Counted from the first letter of the stretch, positions 28,030 to 42,039 are shown. The stretch: DNA of 64,000 bases from Silurus meridionalis (GCF_014805685.1 NC_060902.1:5319286-5383285), one strand, 5' to 3'. Notes: generated by a model from the sequence alone, not told the origin. Translations and numbers: made by a program.

Positions 28030-28445
28030 GTTTTAACACATGCATCATTTTTTGTTGATCAGAATTATTTGGACACATGTGGACACATCTCACACACATG
28101 TGGATCTTCCCCAATCTGTTTGGGCCCCAAAAGTGTTCCAGCAGGGTAGTGTCCCTGTACTCCATGTTTTGCCAGTCTCCTATGACCTGCACAGAGCCCT
28201 GAACTTAACAGTACTTAACACCTTTGGAAACAAATGGGAAACCATTGCCTGAGGTCACTTGCTTCTCTTGCTGCTGATTGGGCAAATTTCTATCACCATG
28301 CCTCAGAATCTAGTGAAATGACTTGGATGCTGAAATAGTAGAAAACAAAGAGACCAGCAACTTAATAATTCCTGTGATTTTGTTCGAGCAAGCAACAATC
28401 TGTTTGTGATGATAAGGTGTCCACAAACTGTTGCACATACCATTG
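28030..28445 (+). mobile_element. Tc1-like transposon relic
   Basis: The plus strand carries CCTGCACAGAGCCCTGAACT and an AACACCTTTGG-A-A block, matching the segment of the common fish Tc1-like family that encodes the ...AQSPDLNP..HLWDE region. It continues to GGTGTCCACAAACTGTTG, close to the usual 3' terminus of the family. Reading frames are broken. Confidence 0.7.
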
Positions 28446-30680
28446 TCACATGCCTAATTTAATTTTCAAAGCTACATTATTAATGCATGTTTACATTTTT
28501 TTTCACCCCAAACAATTGCAGTTTGTAATTATGATTAGATTTACTGAATTTTGTGATGAAGCAAGTAGTCTAGCAGATGCCACACATTAATTAGCAGCTT
28601 TTACTAAATATAGGATTGAAAACATTTGGTGACATACAATGTAATGTTTTCAGTTTACTAATTTTACAGGCATCAGATATATTTTCTTGAAACTGTTTGT
28701 AGTCTGTAGGTTTATTGCTATAATATTGCTTTGATTCTCAGAAATTTGGGATTTGCCAGAAACAAAGCAACACTAGTGTCATTTATAAAGCCAGCTGTTA
28801 GTGTTACTGTACATTCGATTGTTCATAGAGGCGTTAATTGCCATCACTCTATATTTAGAATGGTGTCGAATTGCAGACGTGGAAGATCATGAGCTGTGTT
28901 CTACCACCAAAGTCCAGTAATAATAAGAAATGTTTATATCTCACACATATTAAAAAATTCTTTAGTTGCCTAGATTCGTACAAATATACATTGTTTATAC
29001 TGAACCATCGCCTTTGGTGTTCACATAACATTTTTGTGAATTTTGTGAAAGTCATCATGCATCTGCACCTTTTAAAGTTGATCACTCTTAGTCACTTTTA
29101 TTTCAAAACACTACACTCATAAGATACTTTATTATGAACATCTGTACACACTCATTATTGAAATTATCTAAGCAACCATCATTACACAGCAGTAAATGTA
29201 AATACAGGCCCAGAGATTCAGTTAATGTCAGAACTTTAATTAATCATAATGAGGGAAAATGTGATCTCAGTGACTTCACAGGGTTGAGCTGATCTCATAG
29301 GACTTTCACGCACAACAGTTTTTAGATTTCACACAGAATAATGTGAAGATAAACACCCAGTGATCGGTGGTTCTGCAGGTCAAAATGCCTTGTTGATAAA
29401 TATGTCTCAGCCTGAGCAGTACTGCTGGGCATCTTTTTATTTCCACAATTTACTATTGTTTTAGCACAATAGATAACACACCATGGCACAAAAAAACCCC
29501 CAACAACATATAACTCAATGGCCTAACCAGGCATTAGACACCTGAATCCAGTAAAATGCTTTTGGAATGTGGAATAATTGGAAATTTGCAGCATGAATGT
29601 GCACCTGACAAATTCAGAAATATTTATTTGTAGTCAATGCAATTTTTTTTACAAGAATGTCAAAAGGATGTTATATATGTTATAAGGGTATCTACTATTG
29701 AAGTTGTCATGAACATGGCGTTACAGAGCATTGCATTGCTCTGCATCATTTAGCAAAACCCATCTTTTTCAGAAATAGATGAAGTGGTCTATTTGCCTAA
29801 TCTTTAAATATAGATTATGCAGATCTCTCTAATAAACATTTAACAATAAACACCAGGAGCTGCAGGTTTCTGTCACATTAGTGTTCATGAATCATGCCCC
29901 AGATGATAGGTCGTTATACACAGCAGGTGCAGAGGTCAGCAATATAAAGCATTATTCTCAACAATGAAGTCATTCGCTATTCAAATCATTGATAATATGC
30001 GCCTTGCATGCACACACACTCAGACACCCACACACACACCAACCCTTACTCACAAACACCTCTTCAGCTTTCATCTCCGATTACACTTAATTTGCAACTT
30101 AGAATAATAATCACAGAACACCAAAAGTGCTCTGGAGGATACTGATGACTGCAGAGTGTCTCCCGGAATTTGTACAGGCCGGTAATGAAGACATGACAGA
30201 CGTTATAACATGAATATTTATAGGGTTCTTAATCCAAGGAGGGACATTATTTTTCCTAAGACTGAGTAAACTACTTATGTGGAAAAACTAGTCTATATAC
30301 TATTTAAATCATTGAACATTTACCCTTCAGTGTGGTTAATCTGAACAGGTAAGAACTGATCTCAAACACAAGTCCATCCAAGAGTGTATGAGTAATGGTT
30401 TCTCAGTCTGCTTTCAACTGAAGTACTTACTTCATAATTTACTTTGATGTACTTCATAATTAAGTTAAGGTTAATTATAACATTGGCTTACAAAAGTAAT
30501 TAAATTAAGCGGTTCTTAGCTTGTATTCTTTAAATAACTATGATTTTACATATGCTTTTTGTTCTGTCTGAACGTTTTTGGGAATATATAGTGTTCTTTA
30601 GTCTGTCATGTTTTTGGAAGACATGTTATTTTTTCTTGATCTTCAGTTTTTAACAGGAAGATGACAGTTGCTTTTCCCCC
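28446..30680. other. AT-rich stretch
   Basis: No gene or clear repeat is recognised. A short CA-rich patch occurs near 30010-30040. Confidence 0.55.
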
Positions 30681-30682
30681 CT

Positions 30683-30684
<2 letters not shown>

Positions 30685-30749
<65 letters not shown>
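30685..30749. repeat. (TA)n microsatellite
   Basis: About 32 TA units. Confidence 0.98.
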
Positions 30750-30751
<2 letters not shown>

Positions 30752-31394
30752 TAAGTAATATTCTAACAAGGTTTTACTTATTAATAAGTTATTTTTTGTT
30801 GATAAACACTAATTAAAATGATGTTGATGTAAAACTGAAACAAGTGACATGTTCACAGGTATGTTCAGGGATATTTTCTGTTCTTAGTAGTGATTAGATT
30901 ACGCACTACAGCAGCACAATTATATACATCTCATTTTCTGCCTTCTATCTAGCCAGTACTTTGTACAGCAAGAATCAACACATGCTATTATGCAGAGCTT
31001 CCTCCAGCTCCATTTAAGTAATTATCAGCTTCTGCAGGTCAAGGTTTTGTCTCCTGTAGTTAAGTGGTGGTGTGCTGAATACTTATAAAGGCACCTATCT
31101 CTCAGTATGATTAATACATACTGCTTTTGTTAGACATGGCCAGGCGAGACTGGTGATGGTGATATTACAGTGTCTCCAGACACATGCCAGTCTGTAAATT
31201 CAGGTTTATGGAGTAACAGTTGACTTAGGGCCATTTGCATGGATGCATTTTGTGGTTCAGTGGTTCAGCCTGCCTGGGCCTGCATTAGCAGTGGTCCATG
31301 AATGTATTGTGAAGAGTGTGCTAAAGGGCAGCTTTTCTCCAACTTCAACTCTATTTCAGTGTAGTACTGAATACAGTATGGTTTAAATGAGTGC

Positions 31395-31639
31395 AGAGGT
31401 TCAGGTAATAAGTATATTGGTAGAAGAATGCTGAGGATGGAGCCACCAGGTAGGAGGAAAAGAGGAAGGCCAAGGAGGAGGTTCATGGATGTGGTGAGGG
31501 AAGACATGCAGGTAGTTGGTGTGAAAGAGGCAGATGTAGAGGACAGGGTGGTATGGAGACGGATGATCCGCTGTGGCGACCCCTAATGGGAGCAGCCGAA
31601 AGAAGAAGAAGAAGAAGAAGAAGAGGTTCAGGTAATAAG
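31395..31639 (+). mobile_element. 5'-truncated LINE 3' end with 18-bp TSD
   Basis: The 18-base sequence AGAGGTTCAGGTAATAAG occurs at 31395-31412 and again at 31622-31639. Between them lies the last part of a reverse-transcriptase ORF: MLRMEPPGRRKRGRPRRRF, continuing to a terminal VWRRMIRCGDP and a TAA stop. A GAA microsatellite tail (about 31603-31621) follows. This is the usual C-terminus and tail of a widespread fish LINE of RTE-like type. The clean target duplication shows a fairly recent, complete retrotransposition event. Confidence 0.88.
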
Positions 31640-34600
31640 AGGTTCACACAATTTATAATATATAAGGACCAATATTATCAGTGATTTTTCACCTATTAGT
31701 TTGTCTGGAACCACAAGCTCAAGTAGAAACAGCTTTTTGTAAGCACACAAAGTTTTGTGCCTAGCAGGTCAGTTTTGACCCTTTAATGTCATTCATACAC
31801 CTAATGGGCAGTGTGTTTGGTTGATTAAAATGTCCTAGGGCTTACTTGGAAGCAGCTTGAGACCATATTCTTTGGCCTGAGCTCATCTTTCCTATTCTTT
31901 CTCAGGCCAGTTGTTAGATCCACACCTGTTGTGTTTATACCAGCAAAATGAAAAGCACCTAGCAGGTAAGCCAAGTTCAATTCAACAGATTTCCTGGACA
32001 ACACAGATAATATATTTTTAAATACAATATGAAAGCAACATGTAAACTGTGAAATCGACAAAAAGCAATAGGTTTCAATAAATAGACAAATGAACAATAC
32101 CCCAGGTTTTTATATAATAGAATATGGTTTTTATTTAAAAGCTAATAATGCGATAATTAATATCACTAAATCTGCAATGATGTATAGTCTATTATTTTTC
32201 ATATTACTTTATACATTTGACAATTTTTTGCACATCAGTTTGTTCTTTTTCAAAAAATTTAATCATTGCCTTTTAAATTGGCGCATCAATCCAATCGGGA
32301 TTGCTCTAGCCCTGAAAAAAAAAAAAAAAATGTACAAGCATTACACAAACACAGTTTTTAGAAAATGAAATGTATGACATAATGTATAAGGAAAAGACTA
32401 CAGGGGTATTATTAAGGGCACAAAAAAAACAGCAGACTGTAAAAAGCTTTAAAAAGTTCCAAACTGTGATTCGAAAGATGATGGAGGGGATGTTGGTCTG
32501 TTGGGGAGAATTTCAGAGTTAAGGTGCCACCATGCTGAATGATCTACCACCCACTGAGGAGAGTCAAAACCTATGCATGACAAGTAAATAATTACTGAGA
32601 GATCTGAGACTATCGGGAGTCGTGCTTCAATGGAGTTGTTTAGATAGATATTTACAGTATAAATTGCTTTAAATGTCAGAATTCTGTATGAATTAAATGC
32701 AAACATTAACCCATCCAGTGCATGTTATAAACAGCAGGGATGATATAAACATGCATACAATTTTTCTTGTTTTAGTTTTTAGGGTCCCTGGGACAAAAAG
32801 ATTACATGTTAGGGCTTTTATTTTTTATTTATAGTTGTCAAGTAGATATGTAGGTTCAGTAGGATGGATAGAATATGTACCAGTGTGGCCTGGCCAATAA
32901 ATTGATGATTTGTCCCATCTTGTGTTATATAATAATTACTTAATAAATGGCTCATTTAATGTGTATGTGGTCTTTTATATTTAAGTCTAAAATTGACAAT
33001 GAAGTGAATAAATTTGTGCAAAACCTTTGCTAACATATTTGAACTGCTGACAAATTTTACGTTTTTTTCCACCACTTTTTTTTGCAAAACCGATTTGATG
33101 AGACAAGAAGCCCAGGTCTAATAGCCCATATTTTAAGGTTTTGAACCTCTGAAAAGAAGAGACATTTATTTTAAGATGTGATAGATCAGAAGCACAGGGG
33201 CCAGAAACTGAGCTATCTTAGTTTTTTATCTGTTTCCTCCTGAGCTGTAATCTGTGAAGTCTAAGGTCAAGGGCAGCACTTTACTACCCAGAATTAATCA
33301 TGGAATGATTGTAGAGCATGAACAAGCAGATCAGATTTCTATTCTATATAGCACTTATTCAAGAATGTGACTTTCTAAACATGCTTTAAATAGTAGTTGT
33401 AATACATCAGAATTATTCTTTAAAATGGAATAGAAACCTGGCAGGTCTAATAGGTAATTTGTGTGCCCTGACTTGAATTGTGACTCTTCATGCATAAGCA
33501 CCACTTACTGTTTATTCTAAAAGAGTGTGAAAGATAAGAAACAGAAGTGCCAGTGCTGCTGGCATCATTGTTTTACAGCTTAATATACTCTCTGTGTTTA
33601 TATTCTTCCAGCCTGGCCCATCTATCTCCTTAACTGTGATGGGTAGCCTTAGCAACATAACTAAAACTGCCTTCCACAACAGCACATCATCAACTTCAGT
33701 AACAGAAGGTGTCATGGAGAGACAATAACCGGCTCCAGCACTGAATTTATGGATACGGACGGATAATGTCTTTCTGATGGCCTTTTCTTTCCACTCTGTC
33801 TTTTTTGTTGGACTAAAAACAGCACACACCACTGGTGCTGCTATCAAAAACAGTAAGCGGATTGTGTTAGCACTTACTCTGACACTTTAGACCAAGTTTC
33901 TGCTATATATGCATTAGGTAGAAATAAATATCAAGGGGAAAGGAACAGTTGGTAACGTAATCATTGTTTGGAATTTTGCCTCAGTGAGGATGGATCAGAA
34001 TTTTTTCTTTTTTATAAGAGTTGGGGAAAGATCGAACACACACAATAGTTTGAATCAGAATCTCTCTAATTTAATTTTACAGCTTAGCACAGGCAAGCAC
34101 AGGCACTTGTGAGTGGGGTTAAGAGTGCAGAGAAAGAAAGGAAAAGTAAAGACAGGAGCATTCATAAATCAACATTCAAATGAGTTAAATTGGAAGTGGA
34201 GTTAAATTACAAGCCTTTTTACATCCTTTTATATGACACTCTTTATCTTTCAAATGTTGATGTACTGTGTGTAGTTTTCAGAGTCACTGTCTTGACTAGT
34301 GTGACAGGTAATAATTATATACTTCACCATCCATTCCAATAGGAACACCGGTACTCCTGCTGATTTGTGCAGTCAACTATTAATGTGGCAGCAGCACAAT
34401 ACATAAGATCATACAGATTCAGGTAAAGAGCGTCAGCTATTATATACCTAAACATTACAATTGGGGAAAAGTGTGATCTCTGTGAATTTAACCATGGTGT
34501 ACTTGTTGCAAAATGTAAGAGTATTTTCGAAATCTCCTGAGATTCCTGCATACAGCAAGCTAGCGTTTATATACAATGATGCAAACAACAAAAACAACTC

Positions 34601-34690
34601 TGTGTATGGAGGGTCTGTAGGCTAGTTCATAGCAGAGATCAGAGGAAAATGTCCAGACAGGTCTGAGCTTATAGGAAGTCTTTAATAACT
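31640..34690. other. AT-rich stretch with an unassigned minus ORF
   Basis: Mostly AT-rich DNA. A poly-A run lies at about 32314-32329. The 111-residue minus reading frame at 33512-33847 has no homology I can name, and its composition does not demand that it be coding. A moderately GC-rich patch at about 32470-32640 may be an old repeat. Confidence 0.5.
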
Positions 34691-34699
34691 GTGTGCTAT

Positions 34700-35230
34700 C
34701 ATCAGAGACAGGAAGTAATGAAGTACAAACCCTCCATTACTGCAATTAAGTCTATTTTTCTGGAATCAGTACTTTACTTCACTTTATTTTTTTAACAACC
34801 TTTTACTTTCACTCATTACATTGTTTACACAAACTTTCTACATCTAATATTTTTAAACCAGGCTTGTTACTTTAGTTTTATTCTATTTGGTGACATGATC
34901 AATATTTTTCTTCTCATTGCATGCTGTTTTCAGCCCATGAACCTATTTCTTGTAATTGCACGGCTTTTTCAGTCTACCACAACAAGTAAGGCAGAAGGCA
35001 ACAAGAAGTATGGGGCTACATGTTTAGCCTGGATACATTCATTAAATAACATTTGAAATGATTTTGTATTACTATATTAATATGACGTGAGGTCCAGTTA
35101 TCAGCATGACACTAAAACAGGTAGTAGTAATGACTACTTTTTACTTACGTACATGTCAGAGCCCAAACTTCTTTACTTTATCTTGAGTTAAAAAGTATAA
35201 TCTATACTTAAATTTTTATCAAACCAAGGT
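34700..35230 (+). mobile_element. Diverged hAT copy with internal deletion
   Basis: Shares many blocks in order with the element at 2356-3938: ACCAGGCTTGTTA, CAGCCCATGAACCTATTTC, AGCCTGGATACATTCATTA, GGTCCAGTTA-CAGCATGACA, ACATGTCAGAGCCCAAACTT. The part corresponding to about 2850-3740 is missing. The terminal repeats are eroded, so the limits are approximate. Confidence 0.8.
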
Positions 35231-35854
35231 TACATTTTGAACCGTGAATTTTGTGTACCGTTAAACCCTTATAATGGGTCACACCCCTAAATCAGTTAAC
35301 TCTCATTACACTATGGAAATGTTGTTTATTACATATTGCTTATTATGGTAATTTAAATCATGTTCTTGTCAATTCAGTCTGTTTCAATAAACATCCAGCT
35401 TCTGTAAATAGTCACTAACATCAGGTTGGTCAAATCCAGCAAACTAAAAGCCTTAGATTGGATAGCAGAACTATAAACTTTTGCAATGTTCATTATGTAA
35501 ACTGGAGTCAAAAAGGTCTGAGGGTACAAGAGCGTGTAATTAGATCTAGAATGAAGAGCCCAAACTTAATAAGATGTTGCATTGCTTCATTGCCTGAAGA
35601 AACTGAGCAATTTATTGTGTTACTAAAAGTGGTTCAGTGCTGCTTTTTGGGGGGGCCCAGCTGAGGTAGATGAAGCCATTTTTTTTAATTATTAAATCAA
35701 ATAATGATTTAATGGAAGGTCAAATGAAAAGAAATAATGTTGAAATACAACTGGTAATGTAAGATGAATCAAAATAAGACAACAAAAAAAAGTATATGTT
35801 TCATTAAAAACTAAGTTTGTTTCAAATATAAAGGTACAGTGCGGGAAATGGGGG

Positions 35855-36110
35855 AATCACTCTGTCTGTACTGAAGATATAGCTGAGCTTAAGAACAAGC
35901 TCGCACACTTAACAGCTGAGTTTGTCTCAATTGAAAAACAAGTGGACCTTGAATCTCTGTTGAGACGAAATACCATTAGGATCGTCAGAGGGTTTCTAAG
36001 TACACTGTCACCAACACTACAGCTGTCACCGCGTTGCTTAAGAAAGCTTTTAAGTTCCACTGTTAGCCCGGGTAAATAGAACATCCCAATCGAAACCCGA
36101 AACATGGTGG
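35855..36110 (+). mobile_element. L1-like LINE ORF1 fragment
   Basis: The plus strand encodes EDIAELKNKL followed by SIEKQVDLESLLRRNTIRIV, a coiled-coil end passing into the RRN.IRI motif that begins the RNA-binding domain of L1-type ORF1 proteins. The frame breaks soon after. It is a short dead fragment. Confidence 0.55.
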
Positions 36111-36614
36111 GCGACCACGCACAATTTTTACCAGGTTTCATTATTATAGTGACATCAAATGTTCTACAACAAGCAAGAAAGAGTCAACAGGATGGGGTTT
36201 GTTATGGACTTTTGTTTATGGCATGTCTCTATATCATCTATAAGGGTGTTGAAAAAGACTTTGTTTCTGCAGACAAGGCCAAGTAATATATTTAAACGAT
36301 GCACATTGGTTAGTGCTTCCACCTAATATGTTACAAAAGAGGGTAAAATTATGCTAATGTGAAAGGCTTCTGTTTTTCAAGGGGTATATCATTATTGGAA
36401 GCACCTACCTGAGTATTAGTTAAGTATTAAGACTCTGTGGGAGTCATCTGTCTCTCAAATCTACTTCAGGGTCAGGTTATTTTCCGAGTTTTGTGACTTT
36501 TTGTGTAAATGATGAACATGGACATGAACAAATAACTTTTCAGAACATTGAACATCAACTAAAACATTATCTTATACAAATATGCCAAGGTTTTTTGTTG
36601 TATGTAGAGCTGCA

Positions 36615-36830
36615 ACAACTAATTATAACAAATTATAACGATTAGTTGGGCTGCTCAAGTTTCCGTTTAGCGTGAAGGCAAGATAAAACAGCTGCCGCGA
36701 CAATGGCGGAGAGTACAGGGTCAACTGGCAGCAGGAACAAGTGTGCGTCATCCAAAGCATGGGAGCATTTTATATTAAACGCAACAAAAAAAGTTTACCT
36801 GGAAGTTAAGCAAAACAAACTTTAACTTGA
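36615..36830 (+). mobile_element. hAT/ZBED transposon 5' relic
   Basis: GAGCTGCAACAACTAATTAT resembles the start of hAT elements. About 90 bases later, an ATG at 36703 opens a 40-residue frame (MAESTGSTGS..., then SSKAWEHFILN), which looks like the N-terminus of hAT-type ZBED transposases (S.VW.HF). A stop follows, and the zinc finger and catalytic domain are missing. Confidence 0.5.
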
Positions 36831-37175
36831 AATGATTTAACTACAATTTATTATTGTTAAATTTAATTTAATAATCCACCTTTTCTAAGGTCTAATTAAA
36901 TCCATTATGACTATATAGATTAAACTATTTGCATATAATATATAACTATAATATTTTATCAGTTACAGAATGTAGTCTCTTTTAATACAATATTGGGAAC
37001 TGTGATCAATTTGAAATAGAAATATTATTTTTGAATCTCACAAGTATGAATAAATAATCAGCATATACTAATAAATCTTAGCAAAACGCAAAACTCTGCC
37101 TCTGCTCACAACTGACAAAAAAGAAAATCCAAAAAAACTAGCTCATTACACAATAAACATTGTAGATTACACTGC

Positions 37176-37181
<6 letters not shown>

Positions 37182-37253
<72 letters not shown>
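37182..37253. repeat. (TA)n microsatellite
   Basis: About 35 TA units. Confidence 0.98.
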
Positions 37254-37259
<6 letters not shown>

Positions 37260-37921
37260 CATTTCTTTGAAGTTCTTTTTCTATTGTTTGTTCCTAATGG
37301 TGGCTTTGATTAAAATTGCTTTTCTTAAAAGCATATATTTTCTTATGTTGCAAACTTTCAGTACTTTAAAAAAGAAAGCTATTACTATAACATCTTTATA
37401 AATATATATATTATTTATCTTTGTATTTTCTTTTCCCTGTGAAAGCTATTTGACTATTTTGTCAAAGGATTGCCTGCCTGCCTATTGTTAAGAAGCCTCA
37501 CAGGCAATTTGAGTTCCACAGAAACCAATAAATCCTGGATGGTCGAAGGTCTTCACAGTACGCCACCTAAATCGATTTGGTAAAGACTCTGGATGCTGCA
37601 GTCCAGTCCTACTGGAATACCTTTTCACGAAAACAATATCATGTCTTTCATTGCAGCACAGAATTATAGAGGCCAATCAATGCTAAATCACTTTAAACTG
37701 TATTACATCAATGCAGTGAAATGCTACATTTACATTATTCACCTCAATAATGCAGAAAGGCTTGAAAGAATTACATTTCTATTTTTGTTGCATACAAACC
37801 TTTATCATGCAAATGAGGAGATGTTTGGGTAAAATGATTGTTATTTAAACAAAATCTCATCTTTTAATCATTGCTGTTCAGTTACTATACTGTATATGCA
37901 ATTCAGCCTATACACATGAAC

Positions 37922-37988
37922 ATTATATTATACTATATTATATTATATTATATTATATTATATTATATTATATTATATTATATTATAT
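37922..37988. repeat. (TATTA)n microsatellite
   Basis: A pentanucleotide TATTA array of about 13 units, with one imperfect unit near the left end. Confidence 0.96.
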
Positions 37989-38219
37989 GTCTCAAATGGA
38001 AATGTAATGTTGTAAATGCCAAAAATTGCACAATATATGTTAATTAGAAATGGTTTAAACCTTTTTGCAAATTGTAAAGGAACTAAATTATTGAAAAGAT
38101 ATGAATCGCTAGAAAATAGTATGTACGTAATGTCATATGTTCATGTTATTATGTGCTAAATACATCCTTGTCTAGAAATAAAATATATTTTAGTTAGGAG
38201 CTTGATATCACATTAATAT

Positions 38220-38430
38220 ACAGTAAATGCATGGTTTATGTAGTGGTGCAAAAGTATTTATTTCTTGTGATTGGAAAAATCAGTATTGTACCTTTTAGTA
38301 CTTTTTTAGTTCTACTCAAGCAGTAAATGTAAAGGGGTCATTTTTACTTATATTGGAATAATATTTAAGCAGGGTACTTTTTTTTCTTTTTTACATAAGT
38401 ATAAGTCCTGATTTTGTTTACTCAGTCCAG
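38220..38430. mobile_element. Possible hAT-like fragment
   Basis: AGTGGTGCAAAAGTA at the left, with ACTCAAGCAGTAAA and further AAGTA-type blocks, recalls the ends of hAT elements like that at 2.4 kb. Neither a second end nor a target duplication was found. Confidence 0.35.
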
Positions 38431-38884
38431 AATGATCAGAAAATGTTAAATAGTATGCATGCATTCACTGTTTTTCCATTGTATGGACAATGTCTACAAA
38501 TTAGAACTTCATTGGCTGCTACATATTGCAGTATGACACATTAACCCTTCCCAGTCATGGGTTCAATACAAACTCATTTTCTACGAAGATTTCATAATTT
38601 TCCTATTTATTAAAGCAAAACCGCTGCAGTGACATTTTAACTGCTAGTATATTAATTCAACATACTTAAGAGATAAATCTTCTATAGTTTATCTAATTAG
38701 ACCACTGTGTATTAAATATTTGATACCAAAAATGTACATTTATTAACTAGCACTTATTTTAACAAGTTTATTATATATACACCTGTATAACATAAACTTA
38801 ACAATATAACTCTTAGATTTGTTTGACTTGTACTTGTACTGTCTTCCAGTCTAGATTTAAAAGTCATGTAAGAGCCCAGATTTA

Positions 38885-39120
38885 AGAATGGTACTGCATC
38901 TGTGTGTGCTGCCAGCTGTGCCATCATGCATGGCTAGCGCTGGATGCTTTGGACAGGCCGTGTCCATGTTTATTCAGGCCACTGACACTCACAGATGCGT
39001 GTTAATCCAAAAGCCTCCATTCCCCTGCTCTTCATCATCACCTTCCCACTGGTCCGCCAGTTCCAGTGACATACTCCCTGAGTGAGTGTGTCTCGCTGTC
39101 GGTTACGTGAGCAAATTTTC
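38885..39120. other. GC-richer island, candidate regulatory element
   Basis: A 230-base patch of clearly higher GC content in AT-rich intron, with no repeat signature. The 65-residue plus-strand frame inside it has no recognisable homology. It could be a conserved non-coding element or an unrecognised exon. Confidence 0.3.
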
Positions 39121-42030
39121 ACTCTAGCTACAGCACATTGTTTTTCTTAGGGACAGATTATGCAGTGTGAGCAAGGTATGTCTGAGACATGAAGGTGTTG
39201 TTTTATAGGTGAGAATAGTAGTTTGGTTCTTTTGTTCTCATACTGAATAGGTGTAATATTGAGATAATAGATCTTATCAGTATTGCTTGTGAGACAAAGC
39301 TTTTTTGCCATCATTTAACATTTTATATTTTAGTATAGCAATTTTTCTGTTTCTAAAAGTTTTCCTACTTATTGTATCAGTGCACTTTAAACAAGAGACT
39401 GTTGTCAGTAATAACACCAAACTGATATCATTTAATCAGATAAAGTCTAAATCAGAAAAGATTTGTTCACAAGAGGCAATTTTCTAGGAGAAAAAAAAAA
39501 TGCAAAGAAAAGGAACGCTGATAAGATGCCATTGGCCGGATAATTTAACCAGCACTGTTTTAGTACTGTGAGGAAGCTTAACTCCTGACTGAAATATATT
39601 GTGTATGTCATTTCTAGGCAAGTATAAGCTTAGCTGATCTTGGGAACGAAGGGATGTTTGTAATTGGCTTAGTCAGTTTCTTTAGGTACTAAGGTCTAAA
39701 GGAGGTGTTTATTTTTGAATGGGTTTGATAGCTCCTCATAATAATTCTGTAAGTCAATTTAGGCAGAGTTGTGCACAGGAAGGTCAATTAAAAGTCACTG
39801 TTTTACTTGATTTGCTTTGAATTTAGTCATAAGTCATTCCCAGTCGTTCCCTTGTTACACAGTAAACACTCATCTGGCAGGGTGTAGTCTAACACATGCT
39901 TCTTTAAATGTAAAGCCACTAAATTTTTCAAACTGCATTTCATGCACCCTGAATTCAATTACAGAAGACAAAGTATCTGTCTTATTTGGTATACATAATA
40001 CATTGGAAACTCACATAATTATCAGTGTCAATTATATTCTCTTGGATCCTGATTATCGGATTCCCTTGGTTTTCTTGGATGCATGTGGTATTGACAGAGT
40101 TCACACTGAGAGATTAATCTATTCTTCCATTCCTACCTGAATAACAGTATTTTTTTTATGTCAGATTGTTTTCCAGAAATCTGATGATCCTTCTGCTCTC
40201 TGCTCCAATTTGTCTGGGTTTTTGTTCTAGTGACTTTTCTTGTTATAAAAATGCTGGTCTCCTTATTTTAAGAGAAAGAGCTGTGGAAATCACACCACAC
40301 AAATGTGATTTATTTGACTTCAGATTTTTATGCTTTAGTTAATTTTGCTTAATTCTTAATCAATAGTTTGAGTTTTTTTTCTGTAGAATGTGACTTATAT
40401 AGTTATTTTGTCAATCTAGTTCTGTTGAAAGAGTAGTAAAGGTAAGAATTGTGTTAGATTTTGTGTTAGTATTTGATGGAATTGTTATGTATTTTTTTAA
40501 ACAAAGTGACCACCCATAGATTAAGAAAAATAGGATTTAACACAAATCAACAACAGATATTATTGATGTAGTAGCTCAGTAATTGTCTGAAAGACAGCTC
40601 TTTGCTACCAAATTTCACACTGTAGTTCAGCAACGTTAACTATTTTCACACCTTCAGGTGTTAATGAAACATCAGGGATCTTTATAGAAAAGAGAAAAGT
40701 GCTAATATTCTTGCTGACTATTTTGTGTATATTCATACAGCTTTATAACAGTGTTTATGGTATATGGTGTTTAAATATCTTGTAATTGCAAAATATGGGG
40801 TTGTGTGTATGCATTTAGCATGCAAAGTATAATGCCACAGTGGTGGTTGATTGTGTAAATAAATACAATTGAACAACAGTTTCCAAGTTTCAAGTTTCAG
40901 TGAAGAAGTTGCATATGACTATTGTTGTGTAGGTTAATAGTTTTACATTGCTATTGGTCAAGTAGGTTGTCTGCTTGTGGTATACCTCTACAAGCAGAGG
41001 TGGAGTTGTTCTGGCCTTAATCATTTATAGAGCGTCTGCCTCTCAAGAATTGGGTATGAATAACTGTCCAGTAACTTTTACCATGAAATTTGTTTTAGTT
41101 AAATGCAATGAATGCTATCAGTATGTGTCACAGTCTGTTGTAAACCAATATACACTATATAATGTATGTTTATAGTAATAGTGATATAGTAAATACATGA
41201 ATAAATCATCCATTTTAGGAAAGACTTCAACAATAATATTATAAAGCATTTTTATTGTAGGATGCAAAGCAAAATAAATAGAAAATGACACGTACACTTT
41301 ACTGAAACTGAATCCTTTGAGTGGAAACACGAGTCGTGTCAGTCTGGCACCTTTAAAGGTGAGAGGAAGAGCTCATTCCATTGCTTTGGCAAAGTATGTT
41401 TAAGTAAAGATGGAGGGCCTAACTCACTGATAAATTGCTTTAGCAAAAGGAAAATATAATTAAATATTTTGTTGTCGGTTGCAAAGCACTATTATCAAAT
41501 ATTTAGCAAGCTGTAAATACAAATTGTTAATTTGGTCGATTCACTACTTAGAAACTTCTACACCCAGTGATAAATCGCAATTTCCTTTTTTGTAGGAGCT
41601 GACTTTTTTGATTTGTTTTGATACTCTAACAAGTCAATCATATATTTTTCTTAGAATCTTTGCTGTATTGACTAAAACAGAGTTACTTTATTGTTATTTA
41701 TTTTTAAATGGGTTAAAACATAATAGTCCAATACAAAAAAACATATTATACATTTTATTCATTGTGATATTGATAATCTTCTTTTAAAAATAAATTGCTG
41801 TATTGTGACTAGGCTATAAAAAAAAGACTAAAAGGTCAGTCTCTGCAGGACCTCTTGTATCTGTCATCCAGATTCATTATTGCTTTGGATCACTGACCCG
41901 AATGAACAAGCCCTGTCTTATCTGTATCTGTTATACAGCTGCCGAACCTAAAAGCCAGCCCAGTCCACTGCTAAGGGCATAGTGTAGCTTTACTGCTGCA
42001 CCCTAAATCAATACTAAGCAAAACATTATT
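39121..42030. other. AT-rich stretch
   Basis: I see no gene, RNA gene or clear transposon. The short reading frames look random. Confidence 0.55.
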
Positions 42031-42039
42031 CTAAAATTA

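Noticed and set aside
33512..33847. 111-residue minus ORF as a gene
   Set aside because: No homology, start context or splice structure supports it. It is kept only as an unassigned stretch.
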